DNA from: Allobosea vaviloviae | GTDB taxonomy: Bacteria; Pseudomonadota; Alphaproteobacteria; Rhizobiales; Beijerinckiaceae | DNA: 64,000 nucleotides | Direction of reading: 5' to 3' | Assembly: GCF_001298265.1 (NCBI RefSeq) | Contig: NZ_LGSZ01000047.1 | Location: 124,001 to 188,000, forward strand | Shown here: positions 44,383-53,049 of the stretch, piece after piece | Layout of the letters: each line of letters starts with the position of its first letter | How positions within the stretch are numbered: position 1 is the stretch's first letter | Notes under the pieces: generated by a model | Seen by the model: only the letters and a program-made list of their open reading frames with translations | Database searches by the model: none | Told to the model about the DNA's origin: nothing | Translations under genes and position numbers: made by a program

Positions 44383-45326
44383 TGGCCACGCTGCTGATTG
44401 CAGACCACGACAACGCCACGATCAAGGACGCCACCAACAAGGCGCTGACCGCGGCCAAGGCGCTCGGCGCGCCGGTCCACATCCTCGTCGCCGGCGAGGG
44501 CGCGAAGGCTGCGGCCGACGCCGCCGCCAGGCTCGACGGCGTCGAGAAGGTGTTGCTGGCGGAGGCCGCCTCCTACGGCCACAACCTCGCCGAGCCGCTG
44601 GCGGCGCTGATCGTCAAGCTCGCCGAGGGCTATGACGCGATCGTCGCGCCCTCGACCACGACCGGCAAGAACGTTCTCCCGCGCGTCGCAGCCCTGCTCG
44701 ACGTGATGCAGGTCTCGGACGTGATCAAGGTGGTCTCGCCCGACACCTTCGAACGCCCGGTCTATGCCGGCAACGCCATCCAGACCGTCCAGTCCGGCGA
44801 AGCCAAGAAGCTCCTGACCATCCGCACCGCCTCCTTCCAGGCGACGGGAGAGGGCGGCTCGGCCCCGGTCGAGACCGTCTCGGGCGGCGAGGACCCCGGC
44901 CTCTCCAGCTTCAAGGGCGAGGAGGTCGCCAAGTCCGACCGTCCGGAGCTGGCCTCGGCCAAGATCATCATATCCGGCGGTCGCGCGCTGGGCTCGACCG
45001 AGAACTTCACCAAGGTGATCGAGCCCGTTGCCGATCGGCTCGGCGCCGCCATGGGCGCCTCGCGCGCCGCTGTCGATGCGGGCTTTGCCCCCAATGACTG
45101 GCAGGTCGGCCAGACCGGCAAGGTCGTGGCGCCTGATCTCTACATCGCGGTCGGCATCTCCGGCGCGATCCAGCATCTCGCTGGCATGAAGGATAGCAAG
45201 GTCATCGTCGCGATCAACAAGGACGAGGAGGCGCCGATCTTCCAGGTCGCCGATTACGGCCTCGTCGGCGATCTCTTCACCCTGCTGCCCGAACTCGACG
45301 CCGAACTCGCCAAAATCGGCAAGTGA
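44382..45326 (+). CDS. etfA: Electron transfer flavoprotein alpha subunit
   Basis: 314 residues. The C-terminal FAD-binding signature is [20 protein letters not shown] followed by [16 protein letters not shown]-terminal [20 protein letters not shown] matches alphaproteobacterial EtfA. It holds the catalytic FAD. It overlaps etfB by one base and is followed by a hydroxyacyl-CoA dehydrogenase, consistent with beta-oxidation or butanoate metabolism. Confidence 0.97.
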   Translation: MATLLIADHDNATIKDATNKALTAAKALGAPVHILVAGEGAKAAADAAARLDGVEKVLLAEAASYGHNLAEPLAALIVKLAEGYDAIVAPSTTTGKNVLPRVAALLDVMQVSDVIKVVSPDTFERPVYAGNAIQTVQSGEAKKLLTIRTASFQATGEGGSAPVETVSGGEDPGLSSFKGEEVAKSDRPELASAKIIISGGRALGSTENFTKVIEPVADRLGAAMGASRAAVDAGFAPNDWQVGQTGKVVAPDLYIAVGISGAIQHLAGMKDSKVIVAINKDEEAPIFQVADYGLVGDLFTLLPELDAELAKIGK

Positions 45327-45387
45327 GATCGGCAAGTAAGCGGCAAATCGGCGCGGCAGCGGACGTCCGCGGCGACCAATGACCACA

Positions 45388-45409
45388 GGGCTGCCGCATA
45401 AGGCAGCCC
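45388..45409 (+). terminator. Hairpin after etfA
   Basis: GGGCTGCC-GCATAA-GGCAGCCC, an 8-bp perfect stem. It lacks a T-run, so it may be a rho-assisted or attenuating hairpin between etfA and the next gene. Confidence 0.45.
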
Positions 45410-45457
45410 GCATCGCTCCCGAAAGCGGCGGCGATGACACCGGAGATGGAACAGACC

Positions 45458-46342
45458 ATGTCGGCTAAGGCGATCAGGACGATCGGCATCATCGGCGCGG
45501 GCCAGATGGGCAACGGCATCGCCCATGTGGCGGCGGTCGCCGGCTTCGAGGTCAGGCTGCATGACCTCGCCGAAGATCGCATCAAGGCGGCGCTGGCGAC
45601 GATCGACGGCAACATGGCCCGCCAGGTCGCCAAGGGCGCGATCGGCGACGAGATCCGCCGCGACGCCATGGCAAAGATCACGGCCGCTCCCGGGCTGGAA
45701 GGCCTTGCCGATTGCGACCTCGTCATCGAGGCCGCAACCGAAAGCGAGGAGACCAAGCGCAAGATCTTTACCGCCGTCTGCCAGCACATCAAGCCCGAGA
45801 CGATGCTGGCCTCCAACACCTCCTCGATCTCGATCACGCGGCTGGCGGCGGCGACCGACCGGCCCGAGCGCTTCATCGGCATCCACTTCATGAACCCGGT
45901 CCCGCTGATGCAGCTCGTCGAGCTGATCCGGGGTATCGCCACAGACGACCAGACCTTCGAGCTCGCCAAGGAGTTCGTCGGCAAGCTGCACAAGACCGTC
46001 TCGGTCTCCGAGGATTTCCCGGCCTTCATCGTCAACCGCATCCTGCTGCCGATGATCAATGAGGCCGTCTACACGCTCTATGAGGGCGTCGGATCGGTCG
46101 ATGCGATCGACACCGCGATGAAGCTCGGCGCCAATCATCCGATGGGTCCGCTCCAGCTCGCCGATTTCATCGGCCTCGATACCTGCCTCTCGGTGATGCA
46201 GGTGCTGCATGACGGCCTGGCGGACTCCAAGTACCGCCCCTGCCCGCTCCTGGTGAAATATGTCGAGGCCGGCTGGCTCGGCCGCAAGACCAAGCGCGGC
46301 TTCTACGACTACCGCGGCGAGAAGCCGGTTCCGACGCGCTGA
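45458..46342 (+). CDS. 3-hydroxybutyryl-CoA dehydrogenase
   Basis: 294 residues from ATG 45458. NAD-binding IGIIGAGQMGNGIAHV, catalytic region ASNTSSISITRLAA with GIHFMNPVPLMQLVE (His-Glu pair), and HPMGPLQLADFIGLD. It oxidises 3-hydroxyacyl-CoA (or reduces acetoacetyl-CoA). The downstream ATG was preferred over ATGs at 45434 and 45446 for family N-terminus and GGAACAG spacing. The linkage to etfBA is the usual one in this order. Confidence 0.95.
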   Translation: MSAKAIRTIGIIGAGQMGNGIAHVAAVAGFEVRLHDLAEDRIKAALATIDGNMARQVAKGAIGDEIRRDAMAKITAAPGLEGLADCDLVIEAATESEETKRKIFTAVCQHIKPETMLASNTSSISITRLAAATDRPERFIGIHFMNPVPLMQLVELIRGIATDDQTFELAKEFVGKLHKTVSVSEDFPAFIVNRILLPMINEAVYTLYEGVGSVDAIDTAMKLGANHPMGPLQLADFIGLDTCLSVMQVLHDGLADSKYRPCPLLVKYVEAGWLGRKTKRGFYDYRGEKPVPTR

Positions 46343-46631
46343 GCTCGGAGCGGGAACTGCGTCTGATGAGGAAGCGCTGTCATCCCGGGCGGAGCGCAGC
46401 GTAGACCCGGGGTCCATTCCCGAACCTCTCCGAACTGCGTTCCGGCATGGATCCCGGATCGGCGCGGCTGCGCCGCTTGTCCGGGATGACGCCGCGTTCT
46501 ACCGACACGCGACGCTCCACACGGTTGCCGACGGCCTAAACGCCGCATCCCCTTCACATTCCTGTCGTGTCGCGCTTACACTAATCCCCGACGGGATTCG
46601 TGCGGCTTGCAGGAGCGGAGGCGCGATACGG
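46343..46631. other. Gap before the HNH endonuclease gene
   Basis: 289 bases. It holds a palindromic element (46379-46490) and then about 140 bases with no recognised site; ACACTAATCCCCGACGGGAT near 46580 is unassigned. No coding signal. Confidence 0.5.
46379..46490. repeat. Palindromic element, GTCATCCCGGG type
   Basis: The outer arms GTCATCCCGG and CCGGGATGAC pair across the whole 112-base unit. Inside lie GACCCGGGG and ATCCCGGATC. A close relative is at 55068. Confidence 0.8.
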
Positions 46632-47204
46632 GTGACGGCGCATGTAATGCATCCGATGGCCTCACCGGACGGTTGTCCGGCGCTGGTCCTCAATGCCGAT
46701 TTTCGGCCTTTGAGCTACTATCCACTCTCTCTGTGGAGCTGGCAGGACGCGATCAAGGCGGTCTTCATGGACCGCGTGAACATCGTCTCCGAATACGACA
46801 CGGTCGTCCGCAGCCCGAGCTTCGACATGCGGCTGCCCTCGGTCGTCTCGTTGAAGACCTACATCAAGCCTTCGCGCACGCCGGCCTTCACCCGCTTCAA
46901 CGTCTTCCTGCGCGACCGCTTCTCCTGCCAGTATTGCGGCACGCGCGACGAGCTGACCTTCGACCACGTCATTCCCCGCTCAAAGGGCGGCCTGACGACC
47001 TGGGAGAACGTCGTCGCGGCCTGCTCGCCCTGCAATCTGCGCAAGGGCGACAAGATGCCGGCGATCGTCGACATGTTCCCGATGCAGAAGGCCTACGCCC
47101 CGACGGTCAACGACCTGCACCGCAACGGCAAGCTGTTCCCGCCGAACTACCTGCACGAGAGCTGGCTCGACTATCTCTACTGGGATTCCGAACTGGAGCC
47201 GTGA
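46632..47204 (+). CDS. HNH endonuclease
   Basis: 190 residues. Conserved alphaproteobacterial HNH protein: LVLNADFRPLSYYPLSLWSW, then CQYCG and CSPCNLRKG as a zinc-binding pair and DELTFDHVIPRSKGGLTTWE with the His catalytic core. Start GTG 46632 has GGAGG 10 bases upstream; ATGs at 46647 and 46656 are alternatives. Biological role unknown; probably a host housekeeping nuclease, since there is no phage context. Confidence 0.92.
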   Translation: MTAHVMHPMASPDGCPALVLNADFRPLSYYPLSLWSWQDAIKAVFMDRVNIVSEYDTVVRSPSFDMRLPSVVSLKTYIKPSRTPAFTRFNVFLRDRFSCQYCGTRDELTFDHVIPRSKGGLTTWENVVAACSPCNLRKGDKMPAIVDMFPMQKAYAPTVNDLHRNGKLFPPNYLHESWLDYLYWDSELEP

Positions 47205-47217
47205 GCCGGCCGCCGCG

Positions 47218-47739
47218 CTATGCGCGGCGGCTCAGGCCGAGCACGGACAGCGCCAAAAGCCCAAGCGAAGCGAGCGCGTTCCAGCCAGCGAGCGACAGCC
47301 CAAGCCAGCGCCAGGCCGCCTCCGAGCAAGCGACGACCCGCGTCGTCTGGAGCTGCTTCATGAAATCCTGCACGCCGGGCGCCGACGCGACGCCGCCGCC
47401 GCAGTCGCTCGGGCCGAGGAACCAGCCCCATTCGACGCCGGCGTGATAGGCGCCGAGACCGGCGCTCCAGGCCATCAGCGCCGCCAACCCGAGCAGCACC
47501 AGCCCTTGCAGCCGGCGCGAGCGGGCGAGGACCAGGGCCGCGAGCGACAACCCGATCGCGGCATAATGCGGCAGGCGCTGCTCCAGGCAGAGCTTGCACG
47601 GCACCAACCCGACCACGAGCTGGAAATACCATGCCCCCGCGATGAGAGCCGCGCTTGCAAGTCCGATCGTACCGATGAGGCGCAAGCGCGTCATGAACCG
47701 GCTGCCATGCGTCTCGGCGTCGAAGGGGAAACTGGTCAT
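47218..47739 (-). CDS. dsbB: Disulfide bond formation protein B
   Basis: 173 residues, four helices. Cys48 and Cys51 in PCKLCLEQR are the quinone-coupled pair; Cys113 and Cys138 in the second periplasmic loop exchange with DsbA. It reoxidises the periplasmic thiol oxidase. ATG 47739 begins MTSFPFDAE; 10 bases separate it from the preceding gene on the same strand. Confidence 0.9.
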   Translation of the reverse strand: MTSFPFDAETHGSRFMTRLRLIGTIGLASAALIAGAWYFQLVVGLVPCKLCLEQRLPHYAAIGLSLAALVLARSRRLQGLVLLGLAALMAWSAGLGAYHAGVEWGWFLGPSDCGGGVASAPGVQDFMKQLQTTRVVACSEAAWRWLGLSLAGWNALASLGLLALSVLGLSRRA

Positions 47740-47749
47740 GGCTGTCGGC

Positions 47750-48367
47750 TCAGCAGGAGAGAAGCTGGCCCGATCCTGCAACCAGCTTGAGGCCGAAATA
47801 CAGCAGGATCAGCGCAGCCGCAGCCACCACCGCGATTACTTTCAGGCGACGCTCGATGAAATGGCGGATCGCCTCGCCATAGCGCCGCAGCAGGAAGGCG
47901 AGCGCAAAGAAGCGGGCGCCGCGCGCGATGATGCAGGAGAGCACGAAGAAGACGAGCCCGATATGGACGGCGCCGGCCAGAATGGTGACGACCTTGATCG
48001 GCGGCAGATGCGCCAGCCCCGAGGTGGTCAGCAGGATCAGCAGCAATTGCTGGTCGCCCTGAACGCAGGCCTGCAGCGCATCGAAGGCGCCGAGCTTGCC
48101 ATAGAAGGCGAGAACGGGCTTCGCCAGGATGTCGAACGCGTAGTAGCCCAGCGCGTAGCCGGCGATGCCTCCCAGCGTCGAGAACACCGTCGCGATCAGC
48201 GCCAGCCTGTAGGCCCGCCGCGGACGCGCCAGCGCCATCGGCACGAACAGCACATCGGCAGGGATGAGGAAGAACGAACTCTCCACGAAGGCGACGATGG
48301 CGAGCCAAATCTCGGCCCGCGGCCTCGCAGCCAGCGACATGGTCCATTCGTAGAGGCGCTTGATCAT
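47750..48367 (-). CDS. YqaA/DedA-type membrane protein
   Basis: 205 residues, SNARE-associated (VTT/DedA-like) domain: FVESSFFLIPADVLFVPMAL, GGIAGYALGYYAFD and LTTSGLAHLPPIKVVTILAG. The last stretch resembles the amphipathic re-entrant loop of DedA proteins, which flip or move phospholipids or help membrane homeostasis (family knowledge). Likely cotranscribed with dsbB. Confidence 0.88.
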   Translation of the reverse strand: MIKRLYEWTMSLAARPRAEIWLAIVAFVESSFFLIPADVLFVPMALARPRRAYRLALIATVFSTLGGIAGYALGYYAFDILAKPVLAFYGKLGAFDALQACVQGDQQLLLILLTTSGLAHLPPIKVVTILAGAVHIGLVFFVLSCIIARGARFFALAFLLRRYGEAIRHFIERRLKVIAVVAAAALILLYFGLKLVAGSGQLLSC

Positions 48368-48437
48368 GCCGCTGCTCTAACGGTCGGGCTTTGACACGTC
48401 CATCCGCCGCCAGAGCTTTTTGCTGCGCCGCGACAGA

Positions 48438-48465
48438 TTGACCGGACCAGACCGATCGCTATAGT
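48438..48465 (+). promoter_or_regulatory. Promoter of the tRNA-Leu gene
   Basis: TTGACC at 48438-48443, 16-base spacer, TATAGT at 48460-48465. It ends 17 bases before the tRNA. Confidence 0.65.
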
Positions 48466-48482
48466 CGCGCCGCCCGCAAAGG

Positions 48483-48567
48483 GCCCCTGTGGCGGAATTG
48501 GTAGACGCGCTCGACTCAAAATCGAGTTCCGCAAGGAGTGCTGGTTCGATTCCGGCCAGGGGCACCA
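48483..48567 (+). tRNA. tRNA-Leu (anticodon CAA)
   Basis: An 85-base class II tRNA. Acceptor GCCCCTG pairs with CAGGGGC, discriminator A and encoded CCA follow. Anticodon stem CTCGA / TCGAG closes the loop CTCAAAA, giving CAA, which reads UUG. The long variable arm (around TTCCGCAAGGAG) is typical of tRNA-Leu. The T-loop is GTTCGATTC. Confidence 0.97.
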
Positions 48568-48686
48568 TTGAACGGCCGGATCTCCCGATCTCGAAGGGGC
48601 GGCGCGGCACTCTGATCGATGCCGATGGGGCCGATCGCATGCACGCCGCGGTGGAATGTGTTCACGACCGCAGCACGGGCCTGACG

Positions 48687-48869
48687 CTATTCCCAGTTCT
48701 CGCTCTCATCCTCGTGCCGGGCTTCCCATTTCTCGATCGCATCGACAAGCGCGAACAGCTCTGCCTCCTCCGCCGATCCCTCGGGAGGCGTGCCGATTTC
48801 GGCCGCGCGCTCAACGGCGCGCTCATAGTCGTCCGCGCAGCGCACGATGGGCTTCTTGACGTCGATCAT
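48687..48869 (-). CDS. Small protein resembling the HigA N-terminal region, copy 2
   Basis: 60 residues: CADDYERAVERAAEIGTPPE, then GSAEEAELFALVDAIEKWEA. This pattern (DYExAlxxieel, then GTPEgDelevLatlveaYE) is found at the N-terminus of HigA-type antitoxins, but no helix-turn-helix follows. Its ATG overlaps the stop of the 54-residue paralogue (ATGA), strong evidence that both are genes. Function unknown; no toxin gene adjoins. Confidence 0.65.
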   Translation of the reverse strand: MIDVKKPIVRCADDYERAVERAAEIGTPPEGSAEEAELFALVDAIEKWEARHEDESENWE

Positions 48870-49030
48870 CCGCTTGCTCCCCTCATGGCGGCACCACTCG
48901 TCTCATAGACAAGCATGGCTGCGGTGAGATCAAGGAATTCATCCTGATCAGGGCCCTCAGTCGGATCCTGGCCCAGTTCTTTCAGGCGCTCGATCGCGGC
49001 CTCGTATTCGTCGCTGGTTTCAATGGTCAT
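48866..49030 (-). CDS. Small protein resembling the HigA N-terminal region, copy 1
   Basis: 54 residues: TSDEYEAAIERLKELGQDPT, then EGPDQDEFLDLTAAMLVYET. It aligns with the 60-residue protein encoded immediately downstream, so the pair seems to be a tandem duplication that has diverged. Helical, acidic, no DNA-binding domain. ATG 49030 is preferred over a longer start. Confidence 0.62.
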   Translation of the reverse strand: MTIETSDEYEAAIERLKELGQDPTEGPDQDEFLDLTAAMLVYETSGAAMRGASG

Positions 49031-49189
49031 GATGCGTGGGCTCGGGTTCGTCAACGTCGCCACCAAGCAACGGGCATGGAGGCGGATCGTTCCTGCCGAA
49101 GCCCGGCTTCGCCACACTGGGCAGGACGCGGGGCGTCCGCGCGGACAGCGCTGGCGCCCCCTCGACGGATCAGGCCGAACGTCAGGCGG

Positions 49190-50308
49190 TCAGCGCATCA
49201 GACCCGCCGCCCTCAGCGCCTCCTCGATGACCTTTGCAGGCCCGGATGCCGCCGCTTTGGCAGGTGCGGCTGCATCCGGCCTCTGGCGGGCATTCTGATG
49301 CTGGAGCGAGGCCGGGACACTCTTTTCGATCGCGGCGCGGGGCTGCTCCCCCTGACGAACCGGCTCGGCCAATTGCCAGAACGCCGCGATGTGGCGCGTC
49401 GACGAGATGCCTGCGTTCAGCATGAAGGCGCCGGGCGCGCCGATGCCGTCTGCGGCGTCGAGCGGCGTGCCATGGCCCATGCCGGTGATCGCAAAGGCCT
49501 CGATCCGGGCCACGCCTGACGCGTCGCGCCAGATCCGCCTGGTGTGACCGCTCACGGTAGTGCTCTCGCTCGGTGCCGGTGCAAGTCCGTGGACGCCGCG
49601 CCATTGCGACAGGATCGCCTCGCCATTCGCAGGCGCGACCGTGTGGTCCTGCGTGCCATGCCAGACCGAGAGCGTCGGCCAAGGCCCCGCATGACCAGAC
49701 GCATTGGAAACGGCGTTCTGCAGCGCCGCGTCACGCGGCAGTCCCTGGCCGCGCATGCGCTCCAGCGCTTCGGGGATGGTCGCGGCACAGCCATAGGGCA
49801 GCCCGGCGATAATCGCGCCGCCGGCGAAAAGCTCGGGATAGGTCGCAAGCATCACCGCCGCCATCGCGCCGCCGGCCGACAGGCCGGTGACGAAGACCCG
49901 GCGATGATCGAGACCATGCGTCTCGATCATCGCAGCGATCATCTGCGCGATCGACGACGCCTCGCCGCGATCACGCTGGATGTCGCCTGGCGCGAACCAG
50001 TTGAAACAGAGATTGGGATTGTTCGCCCGCTGCTGCTCGGCATAGAGCAGCGCGAAGCCATGGCGGTCGGCGAGTTGCGACCAGCCCGAGCCATGGTCGT
50101 ATTCGGCCGCATTCTGGGTGCAGCCATGCAGCACCACGACCAGCGGCGCGCCCGGCGCGAGACCGTCGGGCAGATGGTGATACGCCTTGAGCGCTCCCGG
50201 ATTGGATCCGAACCCTGTCAGTTCCCGCAGGCGCGACGACTGCATCGCAGGCCGTCCCATGCCCCTGGCAGCACTCAGGCGGGCGATCGTCTCGGAAAGG
50301 CTGGGCAT
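49190..50308 (-). CDS. PHB depolymerase family esterase (LpqC-like)
   Basis: 372 residues. Alpha/beta hydrolase: oxyanion motif LVVVLHGCTQNAAEYD, nucleophile Ser in GLSAGGAMAAVM, acid near WHGTQDHTV, and His in ITGMGHGTPLD. It hydrolyses esters, possibly short-chain poly(3-hydroxybutyrate) or feruloyl/acetyl esters. ATG 50308 has GGAG 8 bases upstream. No signal peptide is evident from that start, so it may act in the cytoplasm; the long C-terminal tail (about 310-372) is Ala-rich. Confidence 0.88.
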   Translation of the reverse strand: MPSLSETIARLSAARGMGRPAMQSSRLRELTGFGSNPGALKAYHHLPDGLAPGAPLVVVLHGCTQNAAEYDHGSGWSQLADRHGFALLYAEQQRANNPNLCFNWFAPGDIQRDRGEASSIAQMIAAMIETHGLDHRRVFVTGLSAGGAMAAVMLATYPELFAGGAIIAGLPYGCAATIPEALERMRGQGLPRDAALQNAVSNASGHAGPWPTLSVWHGTQDHTVAPANGEAILSQWRGVHGLAPAPSESTTVSGHTRRIWRDASGVARIEAFAITGMGHGTPLDAADGIGAPGAFMLNAGISSTRHIAAFWQLAEPVRQGEQPRAAIEKSVPASLQHQNARQRPDAAAPAKAAASGPAKVIEEALRAAGLMR

Positions 50309-50403
50309 GATGCGCTCCTGCGCCGGCCGGTCCATGATGGCTCCGGCACGCGTCATGAACGCAGCCATAGCGGCTTTTGTTGCGACGCAACATGGCCAAA
50401 ACC

Positions 50404-50919
50404 TCAGTAGCCGTAGCTCGCAAGAATGCTCCGCTCCAGCCCGCGGAGATATTGCTGCGCCTGCACTTCGATCGTGTCCTTGACGGCCAAGGCTGGGCAG
50501 TTGCTGTACGAACCACCCCAGTCCCCGCCACCTGCGGCGAGAACCTCCTCGACGAAGGCCACGCAGTTGTTGGGCAGCACGCCCCAGGTCCATTTTTTCG
50601 ACATCAGCTCCTCGATATAGAGGCTGGCGCCATCGGGATTGCTCAATTTCACATTGACGCGCCGCAGCTCGGTTTTCTTGTTTTCCTTGAGGTAGCGGCG
50701 ATATCCCGCCTCGCTCATATAGTGCGGATAAGCGGTCAGGAGATTTTTCACGGTCGAGCCGGCGACATGGAAATAGGTGCCGCCGCCTCCCCCGGCATAG
50801 ACGAGCAGATGCCCGCAGACATTGGGACCTGACCCACTGACTGCAACGACAGAGGCGACGGAGAAGTCCAGCTTCACCGTTCCGCACGAATTGAGAACTT
50901 CACCTTCATAGGCTGACAT
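50404..50919 (-). CDS. Hypothetical protein, possible circularly permuted NlpC/P60-LRAT-like fold
   Basis: 171 residues. Key residues are His37 (VCGHLLVY), His51 (YFHVAG) and Cys119 (LPNNCVAFVEEVL). The order His...His...Asn-Cys resembles permuted papain-like enzymes such as LRAT and YiiX, which act as thiol acyltransferases or peptidases (inference). No signal peptide. GGGGG lies 5-8 bases before paired ATGs at 50922 and 50919. Gene neighbours do not indicate a pathway. Confidence 0.6.
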   Translation of the reverse strand: MSAYEGEVLNSCGTVKLDFSVASVVAVSGSGPNVCGHLLVYAGGGGGTYFHVAGSTVKNLLTAYPHYMSEAGYRRYLKENKKTELRRVNVKLSNPDGASLYIEELMSKKWTWGVLPNNCVAFVEEVLAAGGGDWGGSYSNCPALAVKDTIEVQAQQYLRGLERSILASYGY

Positions 50920-51278
50920 CATATCCCCCGATACACGGTGCAATTGAAAGCTGAAGCGAGATCTGTCTTGAAAAGCGAGGAAAATGGACAATAGAGCTGC
51001 CTGTCGGCCATCATATCCTTAGGTCACATCGCAATGTCCAGATCTGCCCGGATGAGACCGGATCGCAAGTGCCATCCGCGTTTGCGCGGCCTTGGCCTGC
51101 CCCGCTAGCCCCGGTCGGCCGGCGCAGGCGTCCTTCGTTCCTAGGATGCCCGCAGCCATCGGCCTGTCGAGCACCCCTATCTGCCGGGCCGGCCGCGCGA
51201 CGGCGACAAGACCGGCGTCATGCGCCACAATGAGGCAATGCCCGTGCCGCCCGCCGGCCGCCATCATCGAGGCCGTCC
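50920..51278. other. Gene-free stretch before the racemase-family gene
   Basis: 359 bases between divergent genes. I see no convincing ORF, tRNA or terminator. A promoter for each neighbour must lie here, but no clear -35/-10 pair is evident; the A+T-richer part is 50935-51015. Confidence 0.4.
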
Positions 51279-52022
51279 TTGCGCATCCTGCTGCTCAATC
51301 CCAACACGACATCTGAGGTGACCGCCCTGATGGCGCGGGTGCTGGCGCCGCATCTGCCTGATGGCACGACGCTCGTTCCGGTCACCGGCCGGTTCGGCGC
51401 GCGCTATATTGCCAGTCGCACGGCAGCGACGATCGCCGGCCACGCCGCACTCGAAGCCTATGCCGAGCATGGCCATGACTGCGATGCGGTCTATCTCGCC
51501 TGCTTCGGCGATCCCGGCCTGCTGGCGCTGAAGGAACTGGCTGATGTGCCTGTCATCGGCATGGCCGAGGCGAGTTGCCTTGCGGCTGCGAAGCTGACGG
51601 AGCGCTTCTCGATCGTCACCGGCGGCGAGCGCTGGGGGCCGATGCTGCGAGAATTCGTCACCGTCATGGGACTTGGCGACCGACTCGCGGCGATTGAGAC
51701 CGTGGCACCCACCGGCGCCGAGATCGCGCGCGACCCCGACAGCGCCATCGCCCTGTTGGCGCAGGCCTGCCGGGTGACGGCGCAGCGTGACGGCGCCGGC
51801 GCCGTCATCCTCGGTGGCGCCGGCCTTGCGGGGCTTGCGGCCCGCGTCCAGCCGCATCTCGACATCCCCGTGATCTGCTCGGTCGAGGCGGGGATGCAGG
51901 CCGTGCTGGCGGCGCTGCGCGATCCCCCGGTGAAGCCGGCGAGCGGCGATCTCGCGCGGCCGGCGCCGATCGCCAGCACCGGCCTTGCCGAGAGCCTCGC
52001 CGCATTGCTCGCCCGCTCCTGA
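51279..52022 (+). CDS. Asp/Glu/hydantoin racemase family protein lacking the second catalytic cysteine
   Basis: 247 residues. MRILLLNPNTTSEVTALM, the N-terminal nucleotide of hydantoin racemase-like proteins, and AVYLACFGDPGLLAL with the first Cys. The second Cys position, normally LGCAGMAGLA, reads LGGAGLAGLA. Two-base racemisation would fail; a one-cysteine decarboxylase, isomerase or binding role is possible. Start TTG 51279 with GAGG 7 bases upstream. It converges with the hydroxyacid dehydrogenase gene 11 bases away. Confidence 0.82.
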   Translation: MRILLLNPNTTSEVTALMARVLAPHLPDGTTLVPVTGRFGARYIASRTAATIAGHAALEAYAEHGHDCDAVYLACFGDPGLLALKELADVPVIGMAEASCLAAAKLTERFSIVTGGERWGPMLREFVTVMGLGDRLAAIETVAPTGAEIARDPDSAIALLAQACRVTAQRDGAGAVILGGAGLAGLAARVQPHLDIPVICSVEAGMQAVLAALRDPPVKPASGDLARPAPIASTGLAESLAALLARS

Positions 52023-52033
52023 GCGGGCGGACG

Positions 52034-52951
52034 TCAGCCCTTCCCGGCCAGGGATATGCCGTTCTGCGACGCCACCCAGTCCGACAACATCGGCACGTAG
52101 TCGTCGCCCTTGCCGGCGGCCACCGCCGTGGCGAAGCTGTTCTTCACAGCATTGCCGATCGGGTTGGGGACGCCGGCCGCGTTCGCCACGCTTTCGAGAT
52201 AGCGCACATCCTTCAGCCCGTTGACGAGGGTGAACTTGTGGGCGTCGCGGTCGCGCTCGAGCACATACTGCATGAAGGTCTGGTAGAAGCCGCAATCCAT
52301 CCGGCTGCCGCGCAGCACGCTGTCGAAGGTCTGCGGCGTGATCCCGATCTTCGAGGCCAGCGTCAGCGCCTCCGCATAGATCGCGGCATAGCCCATCGAC
52401 AGGAAGTTGTTGAGCAGCTTCATCTTGTGGCCGTCGCCGACCGGGCCGAGATGCACGACCTTCTGCGCCCAGGCCTCGATCGCGGGCTTGATGCGCGCGA
52501 AGATCTCCGGCGTCGTGCCGACCATGGCCGAGAGCTGGCCGAGCGCGGCCTGGGCCGGCGTTCCGCCGAGTGGGGCATCGGCCAGATGCAGGCCCTTGGC
52601 CTCCAGCTCCGCGGCGATCCTGACCGTGACCGTTGGGTCCGATGTCGAGCAGTCGATCACGACCGTGCCGGGCTTGGCGCCCGCAATGATGCCATCGGGG
52701 CCGTTGACCACCGCCTCGACCTGGGCCGAGCCGGTGACGCAGAGGAAGATGATGGTGGCGTTCTGGGCCAGTTCCCTCGGAGTCTTCGCCTCCTTCGCGC
52801 CGCCAGCAACGAGCTCCTCGACCGGCTTGCGATTGCGGTGTCCCATCACCGTCAGCGAAAAGCCCTTGTTGAGCAGGCTTTGCGCCATGCCCTGCCCCAT
52901 CAGGCCGACGCCGATGAAGCCGATGGATTCTTTGATCCCTGTCATGTTCAA
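52034..52951 (-). CDS. NAD(P)-dependent 3-hydroxyacid dehydrogenase (HIBADH/2-hydroxy-3-oxopropionate reductase family)
   Basis: 305 residues. NAD-binding IGFIGVGLMGQGMAQSLL, substrate loop DAPLGGTPAQA (usually DAPVSGG), and catalytic Lys in GHKMKLLNNFLSMG. Oxidises or reduces a small beta-hydroxy acid. Divergent from the LacI-family regulator at 53050 by about 100 bases, hence probably its target. Related to but clearly distinct from the enzyme at 54140. Confidence 0.9.
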   Translation of the reverse strand: MNMTGIKESIGFIGVGLMGQGMAQSLLNKGFSLTVMGHRNRKPVEELVAGGAKEAKTPRELAQNATIIFLCVTGSAQVEAVVNGPDGIIAGAKPGTVVIDCSTSDPTVTVRIAAELEAKGLHLADAPLGGTPAQAALGQLSAMVGTTPEIFARIKPAIEAWAQKVVHLGPVGDGHKMKLLNNFLSMGYAAIYAEALTLASKIGITPQTFDSVLRGSRMDCGFYQTFMQYVLERDRDAHKFTLVNGLKDVRYLESVANAAGVPNPIGNAVKNSFATAVAAGKGDDYVPMLSDWVASQNGISLAGKG

Positions 52952-53049
52952 TCGCTCCTGTTTATATGAGAATGATGGGTCTATGTGACGTAAACGCCCG
53001 ACCGGGAGCTGGTCGCCAGATCATGTGTCCGCCTCCGGAGAAGAGCGTC

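Noticed and set aside
48483..49200. A possible integration site at the 3' end of tRNA-Leu.
   Set aside because: No integrase gene and no repeat of the tRNA 3' end was seen downstream; the following genes are ordinary in composition.
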